64,000 nucleotides of DNA from Saprospiraceae bacterium (GCA_020627535.1 JAHDGU010000008.1:154787-218786); one strand, 5' to 3'. Shown: positions 18,784 to 27,843, counted from the stretch's first letter. The notes: generated by a model from the letters alone, not told the origin. A program made the numbers and translations.

Positions 18784-19085
18784 CCCAATTCGTGCATTAG
18801 GATTATTTGAGCACTCTATCTTGGAGATAAGCAACTGATATTGAATGTCTTAACAAGATAATAGTGACATTCTTGTTTGTAACATTTTGTTCCAGTGAAG
18901 AAGCCATTTCCAAGCGAGAATTTTCGTCGAAAAGTTAGCCGTGTCCAGTCTTCGCGCCTAGCGGTATTTCTGCTTCATAATCAGGCACTTACTCTCCTCG
19001 CCATAGCTCGCTATGCCTCGTCGACCAAGCACCCGATTCCATTGCATAAATCCACTATCCTTCGAAGCCTAATGCACGAATTGGG
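18784..19085. mobile_element. 302-bp MITE-like element, copy A
   Basis: The ends are an 18-bp perfect terminal inverted repeat (CCCAATTCGTGCATTAGG). The element is flanked by the 5-bp direct repeat ATGAA (18779-18783 and 19086-19090), a target-site duplication. It has no transposase gene. An internal stem-loop around CCATAGC/GCTATGC is present. A second copy of exactly the same length lies inverted at 27844-28145. It sits in the intergenic space between the permease–DtxR gene and rbfA. Confidence 0.88.
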
Positions 19086-19144
19086 ATGAAAGGTCTTATC
19101 ATTTTGGCGAAAGCCAGATCAAAACAAGTCGCACAGGCACTGTG

Positions 19145-19522
19145 CTACTCCTCTTCACCCATCTGATTCTCCGCACGCAGTCGATCAAAGACTTGCGTCA
19201 AATGGTACATCTCATCTAGGGTATCATCCATATAGAGACGCAGCTCGGGAATACGCCTTACATGCTTCTTGAGACGATTGGCGAGTTTCTGGCGGAGGAG
19301 TAGAAGCTCATTTTCCAGGACGAGGACTACCTCTTGCTTGTTCTCTACATTCCAGATGCTCAGGTAGACCTTAGCGATACCAAGGTCCGGCGACATGTAA
19401 ACTTGCGTCACAGTGACGAGAGCCTCATTGCCATAGATAAGGCGCCCCTCTTGCTGCAGTACCTGCGAAAAGTGTCTTTTGACTATTTCTCCTACCTGTC
19501 GCTGCCTGATCGTCTGCTTCAT
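19145..19522 (-). CDS. rbfA: 30S ribosome-binding factor A
   Basis: About 125 residues from the ATG at 19522, the start supported by a perfect -7 box just upstream. The single KH-like domain shows RQRQVGEIVKRHFSQVL at the N-terminus, then VTVTQVYMSPDLGIAKVYLSI and LRLYMDDTLDEMYHL. RbfA helps mature the 30S subunit by binding 16S rRNA near its 5' end. It is divergent from recG. Confidence 0.93.
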   Translation of the reverse strand: MKQTIRQRQVGEIVKRHFSQVLQQEGRLIYGNEALVTVTQVYMSPDLGIAKVYLSIWNVENKQEVVLVLENELLLLRQKLANRLKKHVRRIPELRLYMDDTLDEMYHLTQVFDRLRAENQMGEEE

Positions 19523-19526
19523 AGTA

Positions 19527-19534
19527 CAAAGGTA
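19527..19534 (-). promoter_or_regulatory. -7 promoter box upstream of rbfA
   Basis: Reverse-strand TACCTTTG, an exact TAnnTTTG match, 4 bases before the rbfA ATG. It implies an almost leaderless transcript and argues against a longer start at 19567. Confidence 0.6.
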
Positions 19535-19596
19535 GATGCTCCCTTGATGGCAAACAATCCAGTGCATTCGTAATTTTCCATCCTGTGAGCAGCTCT

Positions 19597-21702
19597 ATGC
19601 ACATATTGAGTCAAGCGATAGAATATCTCAAGGGTGTCGGTCCATCAAGGGCCGAGCTGCTCAAGAAAGAGCTTGGGATCTTCCGCAATGGTGATCTATT
19701 GATGGACTTTCCCTTTCGCTATGTCGATCGCAGCAAGATCATACCTATCATTGAGATCCAAGCCGATAGCAAGTCTGTACAACTGCGCGGCAAGATCACC
19801 AAGGTTCATCGTGAAGGATCAGGACGCAAAAAACGGCTACGCGCCTTATTGACTGATGAGACGGGCAGTCTTGAGCTCATCTGGTTCAGAGGCTTGCAGT
19901 GGGTGGATAAGTTGCTGGAGATAGGCAAAGAGTATGTGGTCTTTGGGAAGTTGGGCTTTTTCAATGGTACACCCAATATCGCACATCCGGAGATGGAATC
20001 ATATACGAGCTTTCGCTCAAAAGGCAATCAAGGACTCGCCGCAGTGTATCACTCTACCGAAAAGCTCAATGCGAGAGGACTAGACTCCAAAGCGCGGAGA
20101 AAAATCATGCAGCAGCTGCTGGATCGGATCACTGAGCGTGATCTTCCCGAAACCTTGCCACAATACTTGATTGATAATCAGCAGCTCATGACGCGCTTCC
20201 AAGCACTCCGTGCTATCCATCGTCCGCGGCATGCCGCGGAGGCCTTGGCAGCAAGGAAACGCCTCAAATTTGAAGAGCTCTTCTACATCCAGATGGCCCT
20301 ACTCAAAAAGAACCAAGAGCGCAAGGATCAACAGAAGGGCTACCAGTTTGCCGAAATCGGATCCATCTTTCACCGCTACTACAATGAGATCTTGCCATTT
20401 GAGCTGACAGGTGCTCAAAAGAAAGTCTTGCGTGAGATCCGTCAAGATTTGGCGTCAGGCTTCCAGATGAATCGCCTGCTCCAAGGTGATGTAGGAAGTG
20501 GCAAGACGATCGTCTCTTTGCTGACAGTGCTGATGGCTGTAGACAATGGCTATCAGTCATGTCTGATGGCGCCTACAGAGATACTGGCGCAGCAGCATTA
20601 TCAATCGTTCAAAGAGTATTTTGACGAGTTGGGCTTGGTCGTAGACTTCTTGAGTGGAAGTGTACGTGCCAAAGATCGTCGTGAGGTGCTTGCACGGCTT
20701 GCCAGTGGAGAGTCGCACCTCATCATCGGTACTCATGCATTGATTGAAGATCCTGTGATCTTTCAGAATCTTGGCTTGGCGATCACGGATGAGCAGCACA
20801 GATTTGGTGTCAAGCAGCGAGCACGCCTTTGGGCGAAAGCCCGCAATCACTCACCCCACGTGCTCGTGATGACGGCCACTCCGATACCAAGGACTCTCGC
20901 GATGACAAGCTATGGTGACCTCGATGTGTCCGTCATAGACGAGCTGCCTCCCGGACGCAAGCCAATACAGACTCTGCACAAACGGGAGACACAGAGGCCA
21001 CAGGTCATAGCATTTATGCACGATGAAATCAAGAAGGGCCGACAGATCTATGTAGTCTATCCGCTCATAGAAGAAAGTGCCAAGCTCGATCTAGAAAATC
21101 TACACGATGGCTATGAACAACTCCTGACCTATTTCCCAAGACCTGAGTATCAAATGAGCATCGTCCATGGCCGCATGAAGCCGGAGGACAAGGATATTGA
21201 GATGGGAAGGTTTGCTGATGCCAAGACGCAAATCTTAGTAGCGACTACAGTGATCGAGGTCGGTGTCAATGTGCCCAATGCAAGCGTCATGATCATCGAA
21301 AATGCGGAGAGATTTGGCCTCAGTCAGTTGCACCAGCTCCGAGGTCGTGTGGGTAGAGGTGCAGAGCAATCGTACTGCATCTTGATGTCTGGCTACAAGC
21401 TTTCTCACGAAGCCAAAAAGCGCATCGCTACGATGTGCTCCACAAATGATGGCTTTGAAATATCACAGGTGGATCTCGAGCTGCGTGGTCCAGGAAATAT
21501 ACAAGGCACTCAGCAGTCTGGGTCGGTACCGCTCAAGATAGCAGATCTGGTCAAGGATGGAATGCTACTAAGTCATGTCAGGTCTATTGCCAAGATGATC
21601 ATCAGCAAGGATCCCGATTTATCCCATGCAGCAAATTCCATACTCCGAGAGCAACTGGAACAGCGCACTGGTCAAGCTCACAATTGGAGTAAAATAGGCT
21701 AG
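19597..21702 (+). CDS. recG: ATP-dependent DNA helicase RecG
   Basis: About 701 residues from the ATG at 19597; an in-frame GTG at 19585 would add four. The N-terminal wedge/OB domain (to about residue 250) contains KGVGPSRAELL and an OB core with LLTDETGSLELIWFRG. Helicase motif I is GDVGSGKT (near residue 300). The DEQHRFG box follows near residue 400, then TATPIPRTLAM. Motifs V-VI are VATTVIEVGVNVPNA and QLRGRVGRG. RecG reverses stalled forks and branch-migrates Holliday junctions. The stop overlaps the convergent small membrane-protein gene by 4 bases. Confidence 0.97.
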   Translation: MHILSQAIEYLKGVGPSRAELLKKELGIFRNGDLLMDFPFRYVDRSKIIPIIEIQADSKSVQLRGKITKVHREGSGRKKRLRALLTDETGSLELIWFRGLQWVDKLLEIGKEYVVFGKLGFFNGTPNIAHPEMESYTSFRSKGNQGLAAVYHSTEKLNARGLDSKARRKIMQQLLDRITERDLPETLPQYLIDNQQLMTRFQALRAIHRPRHAAEALAARKRLKFEELFYIQMALLKKNQERKDQQKGYQFAEIGSIFHRYYNEILPFELTGAQKKVLREIRQDLASGFQMNRLLQGDVGSGKTIVSLLTVLMAVDNGYQSCLMAPTEILAQQHYQSFKEYFDELGLVVDFLSGSVRAKDRREVLARLASGESHLIIGTHALIEDPVIFQNLGLAITDEQHRFGVKQRARLWAKARNHSPHVLVMTATPIPRTLAMTSYGDLDVSVIDELPPGRKPIQTLHKRETQRPQVIAFMHDEIKKGRQIYVVYPLIEESAKLDLENLHDGYEQLLTYFPRPEYQMSIVHGRMKPEDKDIEMGRFADAKTQILVATTVIEVGVNVPNASVMIIENAERFGLSQLHQLRGRVGRGAEQSYCILMSGYKLSHEAKKRIATMCSTNDGFEISQVDLELRGPGNIQGTQQSGSVPLKIADLVKDGMLLSHVRSIAKMIISKDPDLSHAANSILREQLEQRTGQAHNWSKIG

Positions 21703-21983
21703 TTTCCTTCGAGTTCCTCGATTCGTCGCTTAAGATCTTCGATTTCGCGATCCTTTGCTTTGATGATGTTTTCGAGATTTTTCACCTCGTTGTCTACAGC
21801 TGGTTTGCCACGGCTCTTATCATCACTGGATTCTACTTTCCATTCGCTGCCGGTAATATCGGAGATGGTGTCGCGCCAGTCTTTGCCTTGAATCAGATGA
21901 GCACCAAAAAAGGCGATCGGGATGAATATCACGAGGAAGAGCATAAATTTTGCGCAGCCAGTGGGTTTGTATTTTCTCTTCAT
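21699..21983 (-). CDS. Small single-pass membrane protein with C-terminal coiled coil
   Basis: About 94 residues from the ATG at 21983 (MKRKYKPTG); a longer form to 22046 is possible. A basic N-terminus and one membrane helix (FMLFLVIFIPIAFFGAHLI) are followed by a polar stretch and a heptad-patterned tail (ENIIKAKDREIEDLKRRIEELEG). No family is recognised. The 4-base convergent overlap with recG is the only close neighbour relation. Confidence 0.55.
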   Translation of the reverse strand: MKRKYKPTGCAKFMLFLVIFIPIAFFGAHLIQGKDWRDTISDITGSEWKVESSDDKSRGKPAVDNEVKNLENIIKAKDREIEDLKRRIEELEGN

Positions 21984-22149
21984 GGAGTGCATCTTCTTAG
22001 TATGATCCAAAGCTAGTCTCTCTTCACTGTATATGACAAGCTTCATAGACGTACGCTAGTGGATCATCGATCATTTTGGGCGAAAGCCCTATATCAAATA
22101 CGACAGCATGATCATATAGAAATATTCCTATATGTGGTTAAAAATGATC

Positions 22150-22172
22150 AATCTTTGCGCACATCAAAGATT
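22150..22172 (+). promoter_or_regulatory. Inverted repeat overlapping the likely serA promoter
   Basis: Arms AATCTTTG and CAAAGATT with a 7-base spacer, 6 bases before the serA ATG. The left arm is also a 7-of-8 match to the -7 box. This could be an operator for a dimeric regulator or a short 5' hairpin. Confidence 0.35.
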
Positions 22173-22178
22173 AACATC

Positions 22179-23126
22179 ATGGCTAAGATCCTTGCCAATG
22201 ACGGCATACATCCGACAGGACAGAGACTACTAGAAGAGGCGGGGCATACTGTCTCCACCGATACCATCTCCATGGACGACCTATTGCCAGCTCTCAATGA
22301 GTGGGATGCGGTTATCGTACGCAGTGCGACCAAGATCAGGCAAGTGCATTTTGATGCATGCCCCAATCTCAAGATGGTGGTGCGAGCTGGAGTAGGTATG
22401 GACAATATCGATGTCGAGTATGGCAGATCCAAAGGTGTCAATGTGACCAATACGCCAGAAGCATCGAGTCGCTCTGTGGCAGAGCTTGTAATGGCGCATC
22501 TCTTCAGCATCTCACGCCTTCTATATCAGTCTCATCTACACATGCCAAGCAGAGGTGCTGCAGAGTTCAAGGCGCTAAAGAAGCAATACAGCAAGGGATT
22601 TGAGCTGGAAGGAAAAACGATCGGGATCATCGGTTTTGGTCGCATCGGTCAAGAGACAGCGAGAATTGCTCTAGGGCTCGGAATGAATGTGCTAGCTACA
22701 GACCTGATCACGGAGCCTCGTGAGATCCGCATTCCACGCGATGAGGAGGGCAACCCATCTGTTTTGGTCCCTATCTTCCCCATGGAACGTGTGATCAGAG
22801 AATCTGATATTATCAGTGTACATGTACCTGCTGTAGGAAAGGCGCTGATCGGCGCAGAGGAAATGGCACAAATGAAAGCTGGAGTCGTCTTGATCAATAC
22901 CGCTAGGGGTGGCGTGATCGATGAAGCTGCCTTGCTTTCTGCTCTCGATAGTGGTCAGGTGGCGGCCGCAGGGCTAGATGTTTTTGTCAATGAGCCATCA
23001 CCATCGGAGGCAGTCTTGGGTCATCCTCGGATTTCCTTATCTCCACATATCGGAGCAAGTACGGCAGAGGCGCAGGAGAAAATCGGAGTGCTCGCTGCGG
23101 AGAAGCTCATTGCGCATTTTGCTTAA
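22179..23126 (+). CDS. serA: D-3-phosphoglycerate dehydrogenase-type 2-hydroxyacid dehydrogenase
   Basis: About 315 residues from the ATG at 22179 (MAKILANDGIHP). An ORF extends upstream but reads through noncoding-like sequence. The substrate domain has VRSATKIR and VVRAGVGMDNID. The Rossmann motif is GIIGFGRIGQ (near residue 150). The catalytic Arg is in NTARGGVIDE, and the terminal His is in SPHIGAST. This short form lacks an ACT regulatory domain, so feedback by serine is not expected. It probably makes 3-phosphohydroxypyruvate for serine synthesis; another 2-hydroxyacid cannot be excluded. Confidence 0.85.
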   Translation: MAKILANDGIHPTGQRLLEEAGHTVSTDTISMDDLLPALNEWDAVIVRSATKIRQVHFDACPNLKMVVRAGVGMDNIDVEYGRSKGVNVTNTPEASSRSVAELVMAHLFSISRLLYQSHLHMPSRGAAEFKALKKQYSKGFELEGKTIGIIGFGRIGQETARIALGLGMNVLATDLITEPREIRIPRDEEGNPSVLVPIFPMERVIRESDIISVHVPAVGKALIGAEEMAQMKAGVVLINTARGGVIDEAALLSALDSGQVAAAGLDVFVNEPSPSEAVLGHPRISLSPHIGASTAEAQEKIGVLAAEKLIAHFA

Positions 23127-23135
23127 TCAGCGCTG

Positions 23136-25565
23136 CTAGTCAAGTCTTTTGATGATGATCGTGTCTTGGGGTCTCACTCCGAGCTCGATGAGCGTGGTGT
23201 TTGCACCGACTGGTTTGGCTTTCTCTTTGTGGACCAGAGCGTATCGAGCTCCGCGAGAGAGTACTTCTGCATCCACTAGTTCTCGGATGATCTCTGATCC
23301 AGTGATATCTGAGGGCAGCTCCACTTCAAAGTCTTCGTTTTCGGGCTTGAGGAGGATGTTGACCTCAATGCTTTCATCTACAGGTTCTGGTTCATTGGCC
23401 GCCGGTGCCACAAGTGCCGCAGCAGCTTTTTCACGAGCTTGTGCAGCCTCTTTTTCGGCGTTGCTCTGAGCAAGAAGAGCGGCCTCGGCCGAGTTTTGCA
23501 GCGCTTGATTTTGTTCCTGTAGCTTTTGGATCTGAGCTTGAGCCTCTTCCAGTTGGCCAGATACAGATTGGTTTTCTTCCTCTGCCGACATTTGACTCTC
23601 CTGGATTGAGTGTAGTTTTTCTCTTGCCATGTCCAGCTCTTGCGTGGTGTCTGCGAGAGATTGGCTTAGTTCCTCGATCTGCTTTTGAAGATTGTCTTGT
23701 AGTTCTTGCGCTGCCGCTTGTGCTTCTGCTTGTGAGCCTTGCTCGCTTTGCTGATTGGCGATGAGAGAGTCTATTTTCTCTTGCAGCTTGGTTGATTCAT
23801 CTTCGTGATATTGCTTGAGACTAGCGTTTTCTTCTCGGACCTTTTCCAGATTGATCTTGAGCGTGGAGATCAGATCCTGAGTCTCGCCATCTGCAGCATT
23901 TTTCTCATCTTGCTGGAGCATCAAGTGCTCTAGTTGCTTCTCGGCTTGTGCAAGTTCGTCCTTGAGCTCTTCGGTCTTTCGCTGATAGAATTCTTGTTTG
24001 GAGAGAGATTCCTCTGTTTCCTTGCGAAAGTTGTCATACTCTTCATGGAGAGCATTGAGCTGTCGACTGAGTTCGGTACGTTCCTTGATGGCTTTGTCGA
24101 GTTTGGTCTCGGTCGCAGTCACCTTCCCTTTGAGAGAAAGGAGTTCTTTTTCTTTGATACCAAGCTCCTCAGAGGACTTGGTTTTTTCCTTGTGAGAGTC
24201 AGAGAGGCTTGATTGTAGATCACTGATCTTGGCTTGTAACTTATCGACTTTCGCTTCAAGGCCTTCCTTGGCTAGATTGGCGTCTTTGGCTAGTTTTTCC
24301 TGAGTAGCGAGCTCAGCAGTTTTTTCTGTGAGCGATTTTTCGGCTTTCGCCAAAAGGCTTGTCAGCTCTTCCGTCTTGGAGAGCAATGCATCTTTTTCAT
24401 TGGTCGTCTTCTCTAGTTTGGACTGAATGATCTCATGCTCAGCCTGAGCAGACTTGGCACCGCTGGTTGATTCTTTGAGCTGAGCTTTGGCCTCAGCATG
24501 CTGAGTTTGGAGTTGATCATAGTCTTTGCTAAGCTTGTCGAGCGCAGTTTCTGCCTTGGTTCTATCACTCTCGGCTTTCTCTGCGGTGCTCTTCAGTTCA
24601 TTGAGCTTAGCGGCTTGTGACTGCTGTTCTTCTTGACTTGATGCGAGCTGAGTTCCTAGATTTACCTTGACTTTCTGCAGTTCTTTGTGCTGCTCGAGTA
24701 GGCCCTTGTGTTCGGCCTGTAGTGCTTCAAAGTCTGCTTTGTGACTTGCCAGCAGGTCTTCAGCGCTAGCTCCTTCTTCAGCGGCTTTTCGTGCAGCCTG
24801 CAATTTTGATTCTAGTTGACCAACTTTGGTGTCGTAGTCTGAGTGACTTTGGGTGAGTTGGTCCTTCAGAGATTGGATCTCCTGATTGTCTTTGGAATTT
24901 TGTTTTTGGAGCTTGGTGATCTGGCTTTGAAGCTCAGACTGTGTGCTGTCAGCTGTTGTCTGCTGAGTTTGGGCTTCCGCCAAATGTGCATTGGCCTCGG
25001 ATAACTGTCGCTCGAGTTCATTCAGCTTCTTGTTCAGCTCTTGGTTTGGCTGATCACTCTGTGACTGTTGACTCAGCAGATTCTCTAGTTCATCAATACG
25101 TGTCTGAGCCTGTCTAAGAGCACTATCATCCGCGGGAGATGACAGGTCAGTATGCGCTTGGGCCTCAAGTTCCTCGATACGAGCAAGGGCTTCTGCAAGC
25201 TTTACATCTTGATCTGCTGAGTCTATTGAGGACTCATTCTCTGAGCTATCTGAGTTGCTAGTCATTTCAGCCTCCATTTCCGCGATCGCGAGTTCGAGGG
25301 CTGCATTATCTTCTTCTAGCTGGGTGATGCGATGATTGGCCTCACTAAGTTTTGACCGTAGCTGGTCAGCTCCATCTGTGCTAGGAGTGGTAGCTGGCGT
25401 GGATACGACTGGATGGCTTTCGACTCTGCGCTTGACGTCTTGCTGGCGTTCCTCATAGGTGCGCTTGCTTTTGATGACGATTTTACGCGGAGCATTGGCA
25501 GAGCCATCTGATGCTGGAGTTTGATCTTCTCCATCTTCTTTATTGCCAAATAGTTTTTTGAGCAT
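23136..25565 (-). CDS. Long coiled-coil protein with C-terminal ubiquitin-like domain
   Basis: About 809 residues from the ATG at 25565 (MLKKLFGNKEDG). After a short basic/disordered N-terminus (to about residue 75), almost the entire protein to about residue 715 is an uninterrupted Ala/Glu/Gln/Lys/Leu heptad pattern, i.e. a very long coiled coil. It has no signal peptide. The last ~80 residues form a compact domain of beta-grasp type, with strands VNILLKP and FEVELP, a helix GSEIIRELVDA, and an ending LIELGVRPQDTIIIKRL like YukD/EsaB ubiquitin-like proteins. I do not recognise a named family. It could be a cytoskeletal or scaffolding protein (inference). Confidence 0.75.
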   Translation of the reverse strand: MLKKLFGNKEDGEDQTPASDGSANAPRKIVIKSKRTYEERQQDVKRRVESHPVVSTPATTPSTDGADQLRSKLSEANHRITQLEEDNAALELAIAEMEAEMTSNSDSSENESSIDSADQDVKLAEALARIEELEAQAHTDLSSPADDSALRQAQTRIDELENLLSQQSQSDQPNQELNKKLNELERQLSEANAHLAEAQTQQTTADSTQSELQSQITKLQKQNSKDNQEIQSLKDQLTQSHSDYDTKVGQLESKLQAARKAAEEGASAEDLLASHKADFEALQAEHKGLLEQHKELQKVKVNLGTQLASSQEEQQSQAAKLNELKSTAEKAESDRTKAETALDKLSKDYDQLQTQHAEAKAQLKESTSGAKSAQAEHEIIQSKLEKTTNEKDALLSKTEELTSLLAKAEKSLTEKTAELATQEKLAKDANLAKEGLEAKVDKLQAKISDLQSSLSDSHKEKTKSSEELGIKEKELLSLKGKVTATETKLDKAIKERTELSRQLNALHEEYDNFRKETEESLSKQEFYQRKTEELKDELAQAEKQLEHLMLQQDEKNAADGETQDLISTLKINLEKVREENASLKQYHEDESTKLQEKIDSLIANQQSEQGSQAEAQAAAQELQDNLQKQIEELSQSLADTTQELDMAREKLHSIQESQMSAEEENQSVSGQLEEAQAQIQKLQEQNQALQNSAEAALLAQSNAEKEAAQAREKAAAALVAPAANEPEPVDESIEVNILLKPENEDFEVELPSDITGSEIIRELVDAEVLSRGARYALVHKEKAKPVGANTTLIELGVRPQDTIIIKRLD

Positions 25566-25957
25566 GTCGGATCCACGTTTTTTGGGGTGTCTACATGGTA
25601 GACGACCCAAAAGTCCATATTAATATACGAAAAACACGGAGAAAAGCAGAGAGACTGGCTGAATCCCTCCAATGTTCTGTACCTGAATCATCGGACATCA
25701 ATCCTGAAGATGGATGATCATCGAATGGATGATTTCTTTGATGTCTCGTGATCGGCTACATATCGGCCGGTAAATCGCTGCTTCAGCTGGGTGGCATGGA
25801 TCTGAAAAATCCGTTTTCAAATCTTAAAGTTTTTACAGCGTTCAATCCAATCTCTTAAGATCCCGTTAATTGATTGTGCTTTGCGCAGCGGATGACAAAT
25901 ATTGCGGGTCTAGCATTCAAAGAGATTATTCTCTCACCACTCAAAAACTACTAAATC
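25566..25957. other. Intergenic region between the coiled-coil gene and an outer-membrane protein gene
   Basis: No supported gene. The short open frames on both strands look random. The region should hold divergent promoters, but no exact TAnnTTTG box near either start was found. Nothing else notable was seen. Confidence 0.4.
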
Positions 25958-26779
25958 ATGAGAACACGAAACTACATTTTAGGATTGATGATGATTGCCG
26001 TGGCAGGACTACACGCTCAAGATATTGGTGTATCCAATGCAGTGCAAAAGAAGTTTAAATTAAAAAAGATTGGTGTCACTTTGGGCTATGATTCTGATCA
26101 GATTCGTGGCCTTGGCCATGAGCAGCTTCTCTCTCAAGCCAAAGGAACTTTAGGATTTGACGCCTCTGCAATGAATTTTGAAGAGAGAGATCTGATGTCC
26201 ATGGTCTGCGAAAATCCGAATATCACGGGTGAGCTAGCATTTGCCACTCCTATCAAAAATACAGAGCTACGAGTTGGCCTCTCAGCCATGTTCAATCGAG
26301 TTGAATCTGTATTTTACAGAAACAGTTTTACAAAGCCTGATGGCACTGTGACGGATCGCTATCTCGGAGTACATGCCCGTCAGAATGAGGTAGCCCTAGA
26401 TGTCAGCTTACACAAGTACATCCCTGTCACAAGGTGGTTCAATATCTATGGTGGTGTTGGCACTCAACTTGGGAAAAGCTTCAATAATGAGATGGATATC
26501 AGTGGCTTCAATCTCACTCCGGTCATGGACGAAAATCCCTCTGATGAGGTGGTTGTGGATTACTCTGGAGGCAGCCTCTACGAGTCTCATGAGATGTATG
26601 GTGGGCTTCATACTAGAGTCTATGGAGAGATCGGTCTCGGATTTACGATAGCACGCAGATTGGAATTGATGTATAGCCTATCTGGAGGTTTGGGAAATCG
26701 ATGGGTGCCAGGTGCTGACTTGAGCAAAGGAACCAAGACTACAAGCAGCAATATCGGGGTGAGATGGGTCTTGAGATAA
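25958..26779 (+). CDS. Exported beta-barrel-like protein of unknown function
   Basis: A 273-residue protein with a signal peptide ending GLHAQD. The mature part alternates polar and hydrophobic residues in strand-like blocks (ITGELAFATPI, LRVGLSAMFNRVE, NEVALDVSLHKYI, FNIYGGVGTQLG, YGEIGLGFTIARRLELMYSLSGGLG) and ends in NIGVRWVLR. This is consistent with an outer-membrane barrel. No specific family is recognised. It stands alone and is followed by a good intrinsic terminator. Confidence 0.65.
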   Translation: MRTRNYILGLMMIAVAGLHAQDIGVSNAVQKKFKLKKIGVTLGYDSDQIRGLGHEQLLSQAKGTLGFDASAMNFEERDLMSMVCENPNITGELAFATPIKNTELRVGLSAMFNRVESVFYRNSFTKPDGTVTDRYLGVHARQNEVALDVSLHKYIPVTRWFNIYGGVGTQLGKSFNNEMDISGFNLTPVMDENPSDEVVVDYSGGSLYESHEMYGGLHTRVYGEIGLGFTIARRLELMYSLSGGLGNRWVPGADLSKGTKTTSSNIGVRWVLR

Positions 26780-26855
26780 AGACTTTCCTCAAAGCCATGA
26801 TTTAACCTAGCACCAGACTGAAAGAAAATTTAGATACACTTGTTGATTGGTTTAG

Positions 26856-26883
26856 GGTCGGAGAGAGATCTCCGGCCTTTTTT
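26856..26883 (+). terminator. Rho-independent terminator
   Basis: A 9-bp stem (GGTCGGAGA pairing with TCTCCGGCC, one G·U pair) closed by the GNRA-type loop GAGA and followed by six T. It lies 77 bases after the barrel gene and touches the stop of the convergent hydrolase gene. Confidence 0.85.
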
Positions 26884-27709
26884 ATTCGATAAATAACTTA
26901 TCGAAAAAGTCGATCAGCGCTGGCGTGATCAAGTCTTCTCCAGTCATTCCGATCGCAGCATTGACACCACTGTGATCATATTTGCTTGTTTCTAGAGTAA
27001 AGACCTCGACACCTGCTGCGATGAGGGTGGAAATAAATTCCTCAGCTGAATTAATTCTTGCAACTGACCCACGCTTGCCTATCAAATAGGCTGGATGCTC
27101 CTTGAGCTCGCTGATATGAGCGATGGCAGATGCGTCTTGATGATCGATGGGGTTGTCTCCAAAGGCATTGATGTATGTTTCATTTTCTTCTGCAACGAGT
27201 TCGGCGATATTATAGCCACGTGTATCAATGCAAGCGATACCGCTGATGTCAGAGAGCTCAAGACTTACGCCATTTAGAAATCTCTCATTGGCGCCAGTAA
27301 GTGCAACCAACTGAGCTCCAGCACTATGTCCTATGAGGGCAATAGCATTATGATCTCCGCCGTAATCATCTATATGATCATATACCCAGCGGATAGCATC
27401 TGCTAGATCTTCGCTGTGAGATGGATGACGCAAAGCTTCAGGATCTGAAGTAGTAGTCTCTGGACTCAATCTGTAATTTGTGCTTATAAATACATAGTCC
27501 AAAGAGCGAAAAAGCTTGACCTTATCCTCGATATTATTGCTCTTGTCTCCAGTAACCCATCCTCCACCATGTACATACATGACGACTGGTTTGAGACGAG
27601 ATATTTCGTCATCATGATAGATGTCAAGACTGAGCAAATTGGCGTCAACCTCTGGTAGATCTTTGTACTGCCTGCTGGTCAGGAGTTCCAGAGCTTCTTC
27701 GATTTGCAC
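26882..27709 (-). CDS. Alpha/beta hydrolase (carboxylesterase-like), surviving body of a stop-interrupted lipoprotein gene
   Basis: A 275-residue alpha/beta hydrolase if translation begins at the GTG at 27709. It has the oxyanion motif VHGGGW (near residue 47), the nucleophile elbow GHSAGA (near 126), and a late SKYDHSG segment with the catalytic His. This is the layout of hormone-sensitive-lipase/kynurenine-formamidase-like esterases. The same frame continues upstream to an ATG at 27793 through one TGA at 27746-27748. That upstream part encodes a lipoprotein signal peptide, so the intact ancestor was a lipoprotein of about 303 codons. As it stands the product is either unmade or cytoplasmic. 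Confidence 0.72.
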   Translation of the reverse strand: MQIEEALELLTSRQYKDLPEVDANLLSLDIYHDDEISRLKPVVMYVHGGGWVTGDKSNNIEDKVKLFRSLDYVFISTNYRLSPETTTSDPEALRHPSHSEDLADAIRWVYDHIDDYGGDHNAIALIGHSAGAQLVALTGANERFLNGVSLELSDISGIACIDTRGYNIAELVAEENETYINAFGDNPIDHQDASAIAHISELKEHPAYLIGKRGSVARINSAEEFISTLIAAGVEVFTLETSKYDHSGVNAAIGMTGEDLITPALIDFFDKLFIE

Positions 27710-27793
27710 CTGAGGTGATTCTGTATCCCTGCAGGCGAAGATGGTTCACATGGCAATAAAAACAAGTGGGAATATTAAAATCTTAGGTGACAT
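27710..27793 (-). pseudogene. Lipoprotein signal peptide region broken by an in-frame TGA
   Basis: Read on the reverse strand in frame with the hydrolase: ATG at 27793, MSPKILIFPLVFIAM, stop TGA (27746-27748), then TIFACRDTESPQ joining the hydrolase. The basic start, hydrophobic core and FAC lipobox make a textbook lipoprotein signal with a stop in its middle. A single substitution (for example TGG to TGA) explains it. Confidence 0.75.
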
Positions 27794-27843
27794 ATATCAG
27801 CAGTTTACTTTGCTTAGAGTACATCTTGGCAGCTTAGTTTAAA

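Noticed and set aside
18895..19089. 64-codon open frame inside the first MITE-like element
   Set aside because: It spans the terminal repeat and has no protein-like composition; the second copy does not preserve it.
5195..20026. Further partial matches to the GGCGAAAGCC word (for example 5195, 13585, 15347, 20014)
   Set aside because: They share only the GCGAAAG core and were not counted as copies.
23149..24212. Forward-strand open frames opposite the coiled-coil gene
   Set aside because: Low-complexity mirror images of heptad codons; the reverse-strand frame is far longer and coherent.
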